Shown in pieces: positions 1-6,250 of a stretch of DNA of 8,594 bases. The DNA is from Cytophagales bacterium (GTDB lineage: Bacteria > Bacteroidota > Bacteroidia > Cytophagales > Cyclobacteriaceae). The stretch lies in NCBI GenBank assembly GCA_024643485.1, contig JAHEMU010000097.1, positions 1 through 8,594 of the forward strand, read 5' to 3'. The notes beneath the pieces were generated by a model that worked only from the letters and a program-made list of their open reading frames with translations, was not told the DNA's origin and searched no databases. The position numbers and the translations under genes are program-made. How positions within the stretch are numbered: the stretch's first letter is position 1; every line of letters begins with the position of its first letter.

Positions 1-658
1 TTCGTTTTTCGAAGGGGATATTCTCCGTGATTTGCTTTTTAGCTTGTTGAGGATTTGGGAATGAGGATAGCCATGATTCGTACTGTGGGGTATCTACTTC
101 CGCCGGAACAATGGCATTCACACGAATTCCAGCCGGAGCCAATTCTACAGCCCATTCACGGGTAAGTGCTAAAATAGCTCCTTTTGCTGCTGTATATCCC
201 GAGGTATTTCCCTGTCCGGTTAAGGCTGTTTTACTGCTGACATTTAACACACACCCCTTGCTGATTTTTAAGTAAGGCAATGCGAAATGGGTCAAATCAA
301 AATAATGCCCCAAATTGTTTAAAAGTGATTGCCTGAACTTAACCGGAGATCCTTTTTCCAACCCAACGCCATCATTCACCCCTGCATTGTTCACTAAAAC
401 ATCAATCCTTCCAAAGGCACTTACTACTTCCTTAATAACCTGCTCCCCTGCCGAATCTTCGTTCAAATTTTTACATACCCAAATATAAGCGCCACCCTGA
501 TTCTTTAATTTCTTAGCTATTTCAGAGGAATCTTCCTTTTGAAAGTCGATAATAGCCACCTTTGCACCTTCCATAACAGCCAATTCCGCTATACTCGCCC
601 CTATTCCATTTCCCCCTCCACTGATCACCACGACTTTATTCTTCAAATTTAAATCCAT
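1..658 (-). CDS. SDR-family L-fucose dehydrogenase-like oxidoreductase (C-terminus cut by window edge)
   Basis: Probable cytoplasmic NAD-dependent L-fucose dehydrogenase, oxidising L-fucose (and probably similar sugars such as D-arabinose or L-galactose) to the lactone. The 219 visible residues start at ATG 658 and run off the left edge; the usual SDR length is about 250-260, so some 35 residues are missing. Seen directly: Rossmann glycine motif GGGNGIG (14-20), an acidic residue D38 at the end of the second beta strand (favours NAD over NADP), NNAG (90-93), catalytic S142, Y155 and K159 in GYTAAKGA, and a TREWAVEL helix. The SKTALTGQG...GYTAAKG...TREWAVEL pattern is, from memory, typical of SDRs placed beside COG3618 lactonases in fucose clusters. 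It lies 3 bp after the amidohydrolase gene, fifth in the operon. The SDR assignment is secure; the substrate is inferred from resemblance and context. Confidence 0.8.
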   Translation of the reverse strand, partial: MDLNLKNKVVVISGGGNGIGASIAELAVMEGAKVAIIDFQKEDSSEIAKKLKNQGGAYIWVCKNLNEDSAGEQVIKEVVSAFGRIDVLVNNAGVNDGVGLEKGSPVKFRQSLLNNLGHYFDLTHFALPYLKISKGCVLNVSSKTALTGQGNTSGYTAAKGAILALTREWAVELAPAGIRVNAIVPAEVDTPQYESWLSSFPNPQQAKKQITENIPFEKR

Positions 659-661
659 GAG

Positions 662-1492
662 TTATACATTGAGTTGATAAAATTCATTCGCCGTTTCACC
701 AAAAATTTGATTTTGTTCTGATGTTGAAAGTGTCTTTACTAGCACCTCAATACTCTCTTTAATTGATTTATAATCCCCGGCAAGCAAACAGACCGGCCAA
801 TCGGACCCCCACATCAAGCGCTTTGGGCCAAAAAATTCCAAACAGGCCTCCACATAACGCTTAAACAGATCTGGAGTCCATGTTTGCCAATTAGCTTCAG
901 TCGCCAATCCGGAGAGCTTCACTCGTACATTTGGAAATTCACTTATCTTACTCATGTAATATTCCCAATTCGAATACGATTGACTTTTTATATCTGGTTT
1001 GCTAATATGATCAATGACGATGGGTACTTCCTGAGTTTTTCTAAGGAATTCATAGGCCTCCTCCAACTGACTTTCTGTTGTTAGCAAATCGTAGGTATAA
1101 CCATGAATACTTAAATTTTTCACACCCGAAACAAATGCTTTGGTTGTCATAAATCCCATGGGCTCTGCCTGAAGGATATGACGAAATCCCTTCAGAATGG
1201 GATGCTCAGAAAACTGTTGAAGTTGGGCTTCCAGGGTAGACGATTGAAGGTCGACCCATCCAACCACTCCTTTGATGAAGTGATTTCTTTCTGATAAACT
1301 AATTAGATAATTCGTTTCGTCCAAAGATTGATCAGCTTGAATGACGACAGTTCCATCTACATCATTCTTCATTAACTCCACCTTTAAATGATCCGGTAGA
1401 AAATCCCGCTGAAGCACTTTCATGTCTTCTGTAATCCATGCGTCTTTTACAGGATGGTAGTTCCAAAAGTGTTGATGTGCATCAATGGTCAT
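662..1492 (-). CDS. COG3618 amidohydrolase, probable L-fuconolactonase
   Basis: TIM-barrel metal-dependent hydrolase of the amidohydrolase-2 family (276 residues, normal length), predicted to open L-fuconolactone to L-fuconate. Visible motifs: HQHFW at 6-10 (metal-binding H6 and H8), GFRHILQ (102-108), VIDHISKP (159-166, with H162), VKLSG (191-195), and GSDWP (229-233), whose D231 is the catalytic or metal-binding Asp of the superfamily. I chose ATG 1492 over an in-frame TTG three codons upstream (1501). The ATG overlaps the FAH gene's TGA as ATGA, and homologues begin close to the HxH motif. It sits between the FAH gene and the L-fucose dehydrogenase-like SDR, the expected partner that supplies its lactone. 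Related COG3618 members act on rhamnonolactone, galactonolactone or 4-sulfomuconolactone, so the sugar specificity rests on context. Confidence 0.87.
   Translation of the reverse strand: MTIDAHQHFWNYHPVKDAWITEDMKVLQRDFLPDHLKVELMKNDVDGTVVIQADQSLDETNYLISLSERNHFIKGVVGWVDLQSSTLEAQLQQFSEHPILKGFRHILQAEPMGFMTTKAFVSGVKNLSIHGYTYDLLTTESQLEEAYEFLRKTQEVPIVIDHISKPDIKSQSYSNWEYYMSKISEFPNVRVKLSGLATEANWQTWTPDLFKRYVEACLEFFGPKRLMWGSDWPVCLLAGDYKSIKESIEVLVKTLSTSEQNQIFGETANEFYQLNV
1489..1492 (-). other. ATGA stop/start overlap coupling FAH hydrolase and lactonase genes
   Basis: Read on the minus strand, the four bases ATGA hold the start codon of the amidohydrolase (1492-1490) and the TGA stop of the FAH gene (1491-1489). 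Such overlaps usually mean translational coupling. The overlap also decides the lactonase start in favour of ATG over the upstream in-frame TTG. Confidence 0.8.
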
Positions 1493-2337
1493 TTTTTCCA
1501 AGCGATTACTTCTTGTCGGGCACTTCCTAAACCATCAATTCCCAACTCCATGACATCACCGGGTTTCAGATACATTGGTGGATTCATCCCTAAACCAACA
1601 CCTTCGGGTGTTCCTGTTGAGATCACATCTCCTGCTTCCAAAGTCATAAATTGAGAAAGGTAAGAAATCACTTTAGGTAGATTAAAAATGAAGTCATTTG
1701 TATTTCCATTTTGCACTTTTTTATCATTCAGCTTGAGCCACAGGGACAATTGATGAGGGTTGGCGATTTCATCCGGCGTTACCAGATACGGCCCCAGAGG
1801 CGCAAAAGTATCGCAGCTTTTCCCTTTCACCCACTGCCCTCCACGCTCTATTTGAAATTCACGCTCACTTATATCGTTGTGTAGAAGATAGCCCCCAATA
1901 TGACTCATAGCTTCCTCCTCATTGATGTAGCTTGCTTTTTTACCTATAACCACCGCTAACTCTACCTCCCAGTCAGTTTTTACACTATTTTTAGGAATGA
2001 CGACTTGATCAAACGGCCCGACGATTGCTGAGGTAGCCTTAAAAAACACCACTGGTTCCGTTGGTACGCCCATGCCGCTTTCTTTCGCATGGTTGAGGTA
2101 GTTCAATCCAATGCAAATCAATTTCCCCGGACGGCCGACAGGAGCTCCCCACCTTATATTCTTGTCAATTCTATTTGCTTGAGTCTTATCAAATTGATTT
2201 TTTATTTTTTCCACCCCACCATTTTCCCAAAAATATTCGTTATAATCTCCTACTAGGTCGCTGCAATCGTACCGAATACCATCTACTTCAATTCCTGGTT
2301 TTTCATTCCCTTTAGGTCCGTATTTTATCAATTTCAT
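1489..2337 (-). CDS. FAH-family hydrolase, probable 2,4-diketo-3-deoxy-L-fuconate hydrolase
   Basis: Fumarylacetoacetate-hydrolase family enzyme of 282 residues, predicted to cleave 2,4-diketo-3-deoxy-L-fuconate into pyruvate and L-lactate, the last step of the oxidative fucose route. A short N-terminal region (1-65) precedes the FAH fold. Visible: CIGLNYLNHAKE (75-86, catalytic H83), divalent-metal ligands E124 and E126 in DWEVELAVV and D155 in HNDISER, active-site K171 within KGKSCDTFAPLGP, and TGTPEGVG (241-248). The start is ATG 2337, 10 bp after the stop of the SDR gene; its TGA overlaps the next gene's ATG by 4 bp. Close relatives are annotated as ureidoglycolate lyase or 2-hydroxyhepta-2,4-diene-1,7-dioate isomerase, labels that do not fit this neighbourhood. 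The fold is certain; the substrate is inferred from the 3-deoxy-sugar-acid dehydrogenase and lactonase on either side. Confidence 0.87.
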   Translation of the reverse strand: MKLIKYGPKGNEKPGIEVDGIRYDCSDLVGDYNEYFWENGGVEKIKNQFDKTQANRIDKNIRWGAPVGRPGKLICIGLNYLNHAKESGMGVPTEPVVFFKATSAIVGPFDQVVIPKNSVKTDWEVELAVVIGKKASYINEEEAMSHIGGYLLHNDISEREFQIERGGQWVKGKSCDTFAPLGPYLVTPDEIANPHQLSLWLKLNDKKVQNGNTNDFIFNLPKVISYLSQFMTLEAGDVISTGTPEGVGLGMNPPMYLKPGDVMELGIDGLGSARQEVIAWKK

Positions 2338-2347
2338 ATTTCTTAGT

Positions 2348-3118
2348 CTAATTATTCAACGTCATAAACCCTCCATCAATCGGCATACAAGAACCGGTGA
2401 TAAATGATGCTTCGTCGGAACATAAATATACCACCATCGCGGCAATTTCATCGGGAGTTCCCATTCTTCCAATCGGCTGAGTTTTTGATAATTTTTCAAA
2501 CATTTCCACTTCTTTTCCCGGATAATTTTTCGAGATAAAACCATCGACAAAGGGCGTATGTACCCGTGCAGGAGCAATGCTATTACATCGGATATTATTC
2601 GAAATATAATCCTTGGCAACAGAAAGAGTCATCGCATGAACGGCCCCTTTGGTCATTGAATAGGCAAAACGATCCGAAATCCCAACATGAGCGGCAATCG
2701 ACGACACATTCACGATCGATCCTCCACTTTGTTTCATTTTAGGAATACCTGCTTTCAGACAATTAAAAACACCTTTCACATTTACCTGAAGAAGCCTATC
2801 AAAATCCTCCTCAGAGGTTGTTTCCACATTACCTACGTGAGCAATTCCCGCATTATTCACCAAAATATCTAAATTATTGTCACCTAAGGCCGCTTGAATG
2901 CCGTTTTCCACCTCCGAAAGGACTGCTACATTGCAAGAAATATGATGAGCTACCCCTCCTTTATGTACAATATTATTCACAACACTTTTTCCGGCTTCTT
3001 CATTGTATTCAAGGATGAACACCACCGCACCTTGCTCTGCCAAAGCAAGTGCAATGGCTTTTCCAATGCCGCTTCCAGCCCCGGTTACTACAGCTCGTTT
3101 ATTTTTTAAATTAAACAT
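2348..3118 (-). CDS. SDR-family dehydrogenase, probable 2-keto-3-deoxy-L-fuconate 4-dehydrogenase
   Basis: Full-length classical SDR of 256 residues, predicted to oxidise C4 of 2-keto-3-deoxy-L-fuconate with NAD+ to give the 2,4-diketo acid used by the neighbouring FAH enzyme. Visible: TGAGSGIG (12-19), E37 at the end of beta strand 2 (points to NAD), NNAG (88-91), N113, S140, Y153 and K157 (YSMTK), and the C-terminal PIDGG (246-250). The SPxRVHTPFVDGF-like loop after the active site (here IAPARVHTPF, 181-190) and YPGKE (199-203) resemble the BDH2/DHRS6-like SDRs seen in fuconate and rhamnonate clusters. It differs clearly from the second SDR at 1-658, so the two are not a recent duplication. 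It starts at ATG 3118, with 10-bp gaps on both sides. Alternatives are generic 3-oxoacyl-ACP reductase or 3-hydroxybutyrate dehydrogenase, which the operon makes unlikely. Confidence 0.86.
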   Translation of the reverse strand: MFNLKNKRAVVTGAGSGIGKAIALALAEQGAVVFILEYNEEAGKSVVNNIVHKGGVAHHISCNVAVLSEVENGIQAALGDNNLDILVNNAGIAHVGNVETTSEEDFDRLLQVNVKGVFNCLKAGIPKMKQSGGSIVNVSSIAAHVGISDRFAYSMTKGAVHAMTLSVAKDYISNNIRCNSIAPARVHTPFVDGFISKNYPGKEVEMFEKLSKTQPIGRMGTPDEIAAMVVYLCSDEASFITGSCMPIDGGFMTLNN

Positions 3119-3128
3119 CGTATATCAT

Positions 3129-4733
3129 TTATAGTGAAATATCCCTTTTCCAAGGAATAAAATCGTCCTGATCCAAACTTACCGCTTTTGTTGGATTTCC
3201 ACTTGCTACCGAAATAATTTGTTCCAATAAAGCATCTGCCGACTGCTGCATATTTACTGATCCGTTGATAATTCCACCCGCATCAAAATCGATAATGTCG
3301 GTCATTCGTTCTGCGAGGGAACTATTAGTAGAGATTTTAACAACTGGAGCTATTGGATTTCCTGTTGGGGTGCCCAAACCGGTAGTAAATAAAATTAAAT
3401 TTGCCCCAGAACCAGCTAGTCCTGTGGTCGATTCCACGTCATTCCCTGGAGTACATAGTAAATGAAGACCCTTTTCGCTCATTGATTCCGTATAATCTAG
3501 CACACCAGTAATTGGAGCGGTTCCTCCTTTCCTAGCCGCGCCTGCAGATTTTATTGCGTCGGTGATTAATCCATCTTTAATATTGCCTGGGGATGGATTC
3601 ATATCAAACCCAGACCCCAATAATTTGGCCCTTTGCTCGTATTGATGTTGCAAATGAAGAAACTTTTTAGCCACCTCATCATTTACACATCGATCAACTA
3701 AATGTTGTTCTACTCCATTTAATTCAGGGAATTCACTCAATAAAGAGCTACCTCCTAATGCCACTATTCGATCGGATATTTCGCCGACCAAAGGATTTGC
3801 TGATATTCCCGAAAAGCCATCTGAGCCTCCACATTCCAGTCCAATTGTCAACGCAGACAATGGAGATGGGGTGCGTTCCGATTCATTCGCGGTCGGGAAA
3901 TGAGCCAAAGTTTGATCGATGGCCGACTCAATTAATGCCTCTTCGGTTTTTAATTTTTGTTGCTCCAAATACACAATTGGTTTATCCCAGGTACTTTTGA
4001 TAGAACTATATATTTCTTGAAACCAATCAATTTGAGCATGCTGGCACCCCAAGCTTAAAATAGTAGCGCCCGCCACATTCGGGTGCGCAACATACTGCGC
4101 AAGTAGTCGCAATAATAACTCAGAGTCCTTACGCGTTCCTCCACACCCCCCTTGGTGATACAGAAATTTAATTCCATCTATGTTTTTGAATGGTTTTTCC
4201 GCCAATTGTTTGATTCCATTGGAAGAGCGTTGCCCTGTTTTATGTTTAATATAGGATTCCCAATCGTTCGATTTATGGTATCCTAACGCACGGGTAAGTG
4301 CATCTTGAAGGATTTTTAAATTTCTATTTTCACAAAAGACCAAAGGAACAAATAACCAATAATTAGCGGTTCCCACCTTTCCATCCGGCCGTTTATATCC
4401 CATAAATGTCTTTGATGACCACTTTTTCACCTCGGGCGGGCTCCAATTCATCTGCTTTTTATTTTCAAGGGAAGCAGGAGCCGCAAAGTGTGTTACATTA
4501 AATGTGCTTATCAAAGTGCCGGCAGGTAAATCGGACATTGCTGTGCCCACAGGTACCCCATACATTATTATTTTTTGCCCTTTTTTGAGTGGATATATCA
4601 GGAATTTATGTTTTTGTCTTACCATTTGAGGAATAGGGATTTCCTGATCTCCCCACTTTAACACCCCCTGGTCAATGGATTTTAAAGCAACCAAAACATT
4701 ATCGGAAGGATCTATTTGTAAAACATCGTTCAT
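3129..4733 (-). CDS. UxaA/altronate dehydratase-family hydro-lyase, probable L-fuconate dehydratase
   Basis: Sugar-acid dehydratase of the UxaA/GarD family, 534 residues from ATG 4733, predicted to convert L-fuconate to 2-keto-3-deoxy-L-fuconate. Residues 1 to about 90 form the SAF domain (RQKHKF near 39-44, ending in a THFA segment). The catalytic domain follows, opening with GYKRPDGKVGTANYW. Family hallmarks are visible: GGCGGTRKDS (Cys about 197), SLGCQ (Cys about 230), the signature ECGGSDGFSGISANP (about 300-314), and FTTGLGTPTGNPIAPVVKIS (about 449-468). Both SAF and catalytic parts are fused in one chain, as in E. coli UxaA but unlike the split genes of Campylobacter jejuni. An in-frame TTG at 4739 would add two residues; ATG 4733 is preferred. 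It is the first gene of the operon. D-altronate or D-galactarate are the family's classic substrates, but no uronate isomerase or mannonate/altronate gene is nearby, so fuconate is inferred from context. Confidence 0.88.
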   Translation of the reverse strand: MNDVLQIDPSDNVLVALKSIDQGVLKWGDQEIPIPQMVRQKHKFLIYPLKKGQKIIMYGVPVGTAMSDLPAGTLISTFNVTHFAAPASLENKKQMNWSPPEVKKWSSKTFMGYKRPDGKVGTANYWLFVPLVFCENRNLKILQDALTRALGYHKSNDWESYIKHKTGQRSSNGIKQLAEKPFKNIDGIKFLYHQGGCGGTRKDSELLLRLLAQYVAHPNVAGATILSLGCQHAQIDWFQEIYSSIKSTWDKPIVYLEQQKLKTEEALIESAIDQTLAHFPTANESERTPSPLSALTIGLECGGSDGFSGISANPLVGEISDRIVALGGSSLLSEFPELNGVEQHLVDRCVNDEVAKKFLHLQHQYEQRAKLLGSGFDMNPSPGNIKDGLITDAIKSAGAARKGGTAPITGVLDYTESMSEKGLHLLCTPGNDVESTTGLAGSGANLILFTTGLGTPTGNPIAPVVKISTNSSLAERMTDIIDFDAGGIINGSVNMQQSADALLEQIISVASGNPTKAVSLDQDDFIPWKRDISL

Positions 4734-4905
4734 ACCCAAAATTGGTTAAGCACTTTTGATAGGAATATTACGCTGAATAGACAAAAAAACCAAAAAAATA
4801 CCTAATTAGTTAATGATTTCGAGGAGGCCGGGTATTCCATTTTTCACAAAATAAAAGGTCACAATATGTCCGTTTTTTTTCTTAATTTGGAAGAAATTTT
4901 GACGA
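4734..4905. promoter_or_regulatory. Divergent intergenic region between the fucose-type operon and the transporter operon
   Basis: This 172-bp non-coding stretch separates two divergently oriented transcription units, so it should carry both promoters and any shared operator. It is A/T-rich, with A-runs near 4782-4798 (two copies of CAAAAAAA) and a T-run at 4873-4880. A perfect Bacteroidota promoter (TTG, about 19 bases, TAnnTTTG) was not found. The nearest to the -7 element on the plus strand is TTAATTTG at 4882-4889, one mismatch, with no TTG at the right distance. Its regulatory role follows from position, not from a recognised motif. Confidence 0.6.
4857..4871. promoter_or_regulatory. Imperfect 15-bp dyad, possible operator
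   Basis: GGTCACAATATGTCC reads as GGnCAnAnTnTGnCC: five of seven symmetric pairs match around a central A. It lies 35 bp upstream of the transporter start, a suitable place for a repressor or activator site, and could in principle serve both directions. No regulator gene is in view to pair with it, and short imperfect dyads arise by chance, so this is only a candidate. Confidence 0.25.
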
Positions 4906-6240
4906 ATGAAATTATCCTTTCCCCATCCATTAATACTTCTTTTAGGATTTATATTTTTTGCATCAATTCTAACTCACCTACTACCGGCGGGAGAATTTGA
5001 TAGAAAAATAGACGAAAAAACAGGGAGAAGTGTGGTTATTCCAGGCACATTTCATAAAGTAGACGCAGAGCCCATCGGTCTGTTCGATACTTTTGTTAAA
5101 GTCCCTGCCGGTATTATTGATCGTGCCGATATCATCATTCTTATTCTATTAATTGGAGGAGCGTTTTTTATTGTCGATCAAACGGGAGCATTTCAGGAAG
5201 GTCTGAATTTCCTGATTCATCGATTTAAAAATGCAAAATATCTGGTAATAATTCTTGTTGGAATACTCTTTGCTGCAGGTGGGGCCACGGAGAATATGCA
5301 GGAAGAAATCATAGCGATGATACCCATCATGCTACTTTTAACACGATCTTTAGGGTATAAAAAATTCACTGCAGTAGCATTGAGTGTGGGAAGCGCGATT
5401 ATCGGAGCTTCATTTAGTCCTATTAATCCTTTTCAGGTAATGCTCGCGCAGATATTATCTGAAGTCCCGGTGCTATCCGGGGCATTATTCCGAACCATAT
5501 TTTTTGTTATCGCATTAGCTTTTTGGCTTTTTTGGATCATTAAATACGGCAAAGATCACTCTATAAAAGAAACACCTCCGTCACTAAAAGCTCCGACTTT
5601 ATCAATTCAAAATGTAATTATTCTGTTATTATTGGTTATTACCTTCACTTGCATGACCTATGGGATTTTAGTTTGGGATTGGGGGTATAATAAAATGTCG
5701 GCTTCTTTCTTTATTTTTGGAATGACGGCAGGGATCATAGGTAAAATGGGAATTAACGGTACCGCACGAAATTATGCTCTCGGCTTTAAGGATATGATAT
5801 TTTCAGGAATCGTCGTTGGTTTGGCAGGAAGTGTTACCCTTGTGATGCAAGAGGGTAAAATTATTGATACCATCGCCTACGGATTATTCATGCCTTTACA
5901 ACATTTACCAGAATCATTAACTGCAATTGGCATGATGTTTTCACACGTGATTATTCATATGCCAATGCCTAGTGTGTCGGGCCAGGCAGCCTTAACTATG
6001 CCTTTATTAACTCCCTTAGCTGATTTACTGGGAATGTCACGACAAATCATGATTCTGGCTTATCAATACGGAGCGGGAATGGCGGATATGATTGTTCCTA
6101 CAAATGGAGCATTACTCGCTATCCTTGTGGCAGCCAATATTTCGTATAAAGAATGGATTAAAATTATTATCAAACCAACATTAATTATCTTTGGAATTGC
6201 CATTTCGGCATTATTGATTGCATTTATTGTACAGCTTTAA
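4906..6240 (+). CDS. YfcC/DcuC-superfamily membrane transporter
   Basis: Polytopic inner-membrane transporter of 444 residues, the usual length for YfcC-type members of the DcuC/AbgT-like ion-transporter superfamily. Hydrophobic segments lie roughly at 8-26, 74-92, 112-125, 134-148, 155-178, 193-213, 233-256, 265-282, 295-313, 338-350, 395-411 and 420-441. Family features: HLLPAGEFDR (24-33), an extracytoplasmic-type GTFHKVDAEPIGLFD loop (47-61), GGATENMQEE (125-134), SPINPFQ (171-177), and SVSGQAALTMPLLTPLADL (356-374), with the second-half PTNG (398-401). The start ATG 4906 is secure because an in-frame TGA lies at 4900-4902; no strong ribosome-binding site is present. The substrate is unknown: superfamily members carry C4-dicarboxylates, aminobenzoyl-glutamate or other amino-acid derivatives. 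The M20 hydrolase gene 10 bp downstream suggests an amino-acid-containing compound. A role in sugar-acid transport for the divergent operon is possible but less likely. Confidence 0.87.
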   Translation: MKLSFPHPLILLLGFIFFASILTHLLPAGEFDRKIDEKTGRSVVIPGTFHKVDAEPIGLFDTFVKVPAGIIDRADIIILILLIGGAFFIVDQTGAFQEGLNFLIHRFKNAKYLVIILVGILFAAGGATENMQEEIIAMIPIMLLLTRSLGYKKFTAVALSVGSAIIGASFSPINPFQVMLAQILSEVPVLSGALFRTIFFVIALAFWLFWIIKYGKDHSIKETPPSLKAPTLSIQNVIILLLLVITFTCMTYGILVWDWGYNKMSASFFIFGMTAGIIGKMGINGTARNYALGFKDMIFSGIVVGLAGSVTLVMQEGKIIDTIAYGLFMPLQHLPESLTAIGMMFSHVIIHMPMPSVSGQAALTMPLLTPLADLLGMSRQIMILAYQYGAGMADMIVPTNGALLAILVAANISYKEWIKIIIKPTLIIFGIAISALLIAFIVQL

Positions 6241-6250
6241 AAAAACCTAT

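Noticed and set aside
2362..2619. An 85-codon open frame on the minus strand inside the SDR gene at 2348-3118.
   Set aside because: It lies wholly within a clearly coding SDR with intact motifs, in another frame, and its translation has no recognisable features.
3129..4733. Annotation as a true D-altronate dehydratase of hexuronate degradation.
   Set aside because: No uronate isomerase, altronate oxidoreductase or KDG kinase/aldolase is present, whereas the neighbours are a lactonase, 3-deoxy-sugar-acid SDR and FAH hydrolase. It is not excluded biochemically.
1..4733. An oxidative L-rhamnose pathway as the function of the operon.
   Set aside because: The same enzyme classes (except that the dehydratase is usually enolase-type) serve rhamnose, but the first SDR looks more like L-fucose dehydrogenases. 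Kept as an alternative, not the main call.
4802..4809. CTAATTAG, a perfect 8-bp palindrome in the divergent region.
   Set aside because: Too short and A/T-rich to be meaningful in this background, and its flanks do not extend the symmetry.
4821..4827. GAGGAGG, a strong Shine-Dalgarno-like sequence on the plus strand.
   Set aside because: No ATG, GTG or TTG lies at a workable distance downstream. The next ATG (4866) is about 40 bases away and out of frame with the transporter, giving no credible protein.
6218..6250. A longer start for the M20 peptidase at ATG 6218.
   Set aside because: It would overlap the transporter gene by 23 bases and add eleven residues before a normal MKR-plus-hydrophobic signal anchor; ATG 6251 fits better.
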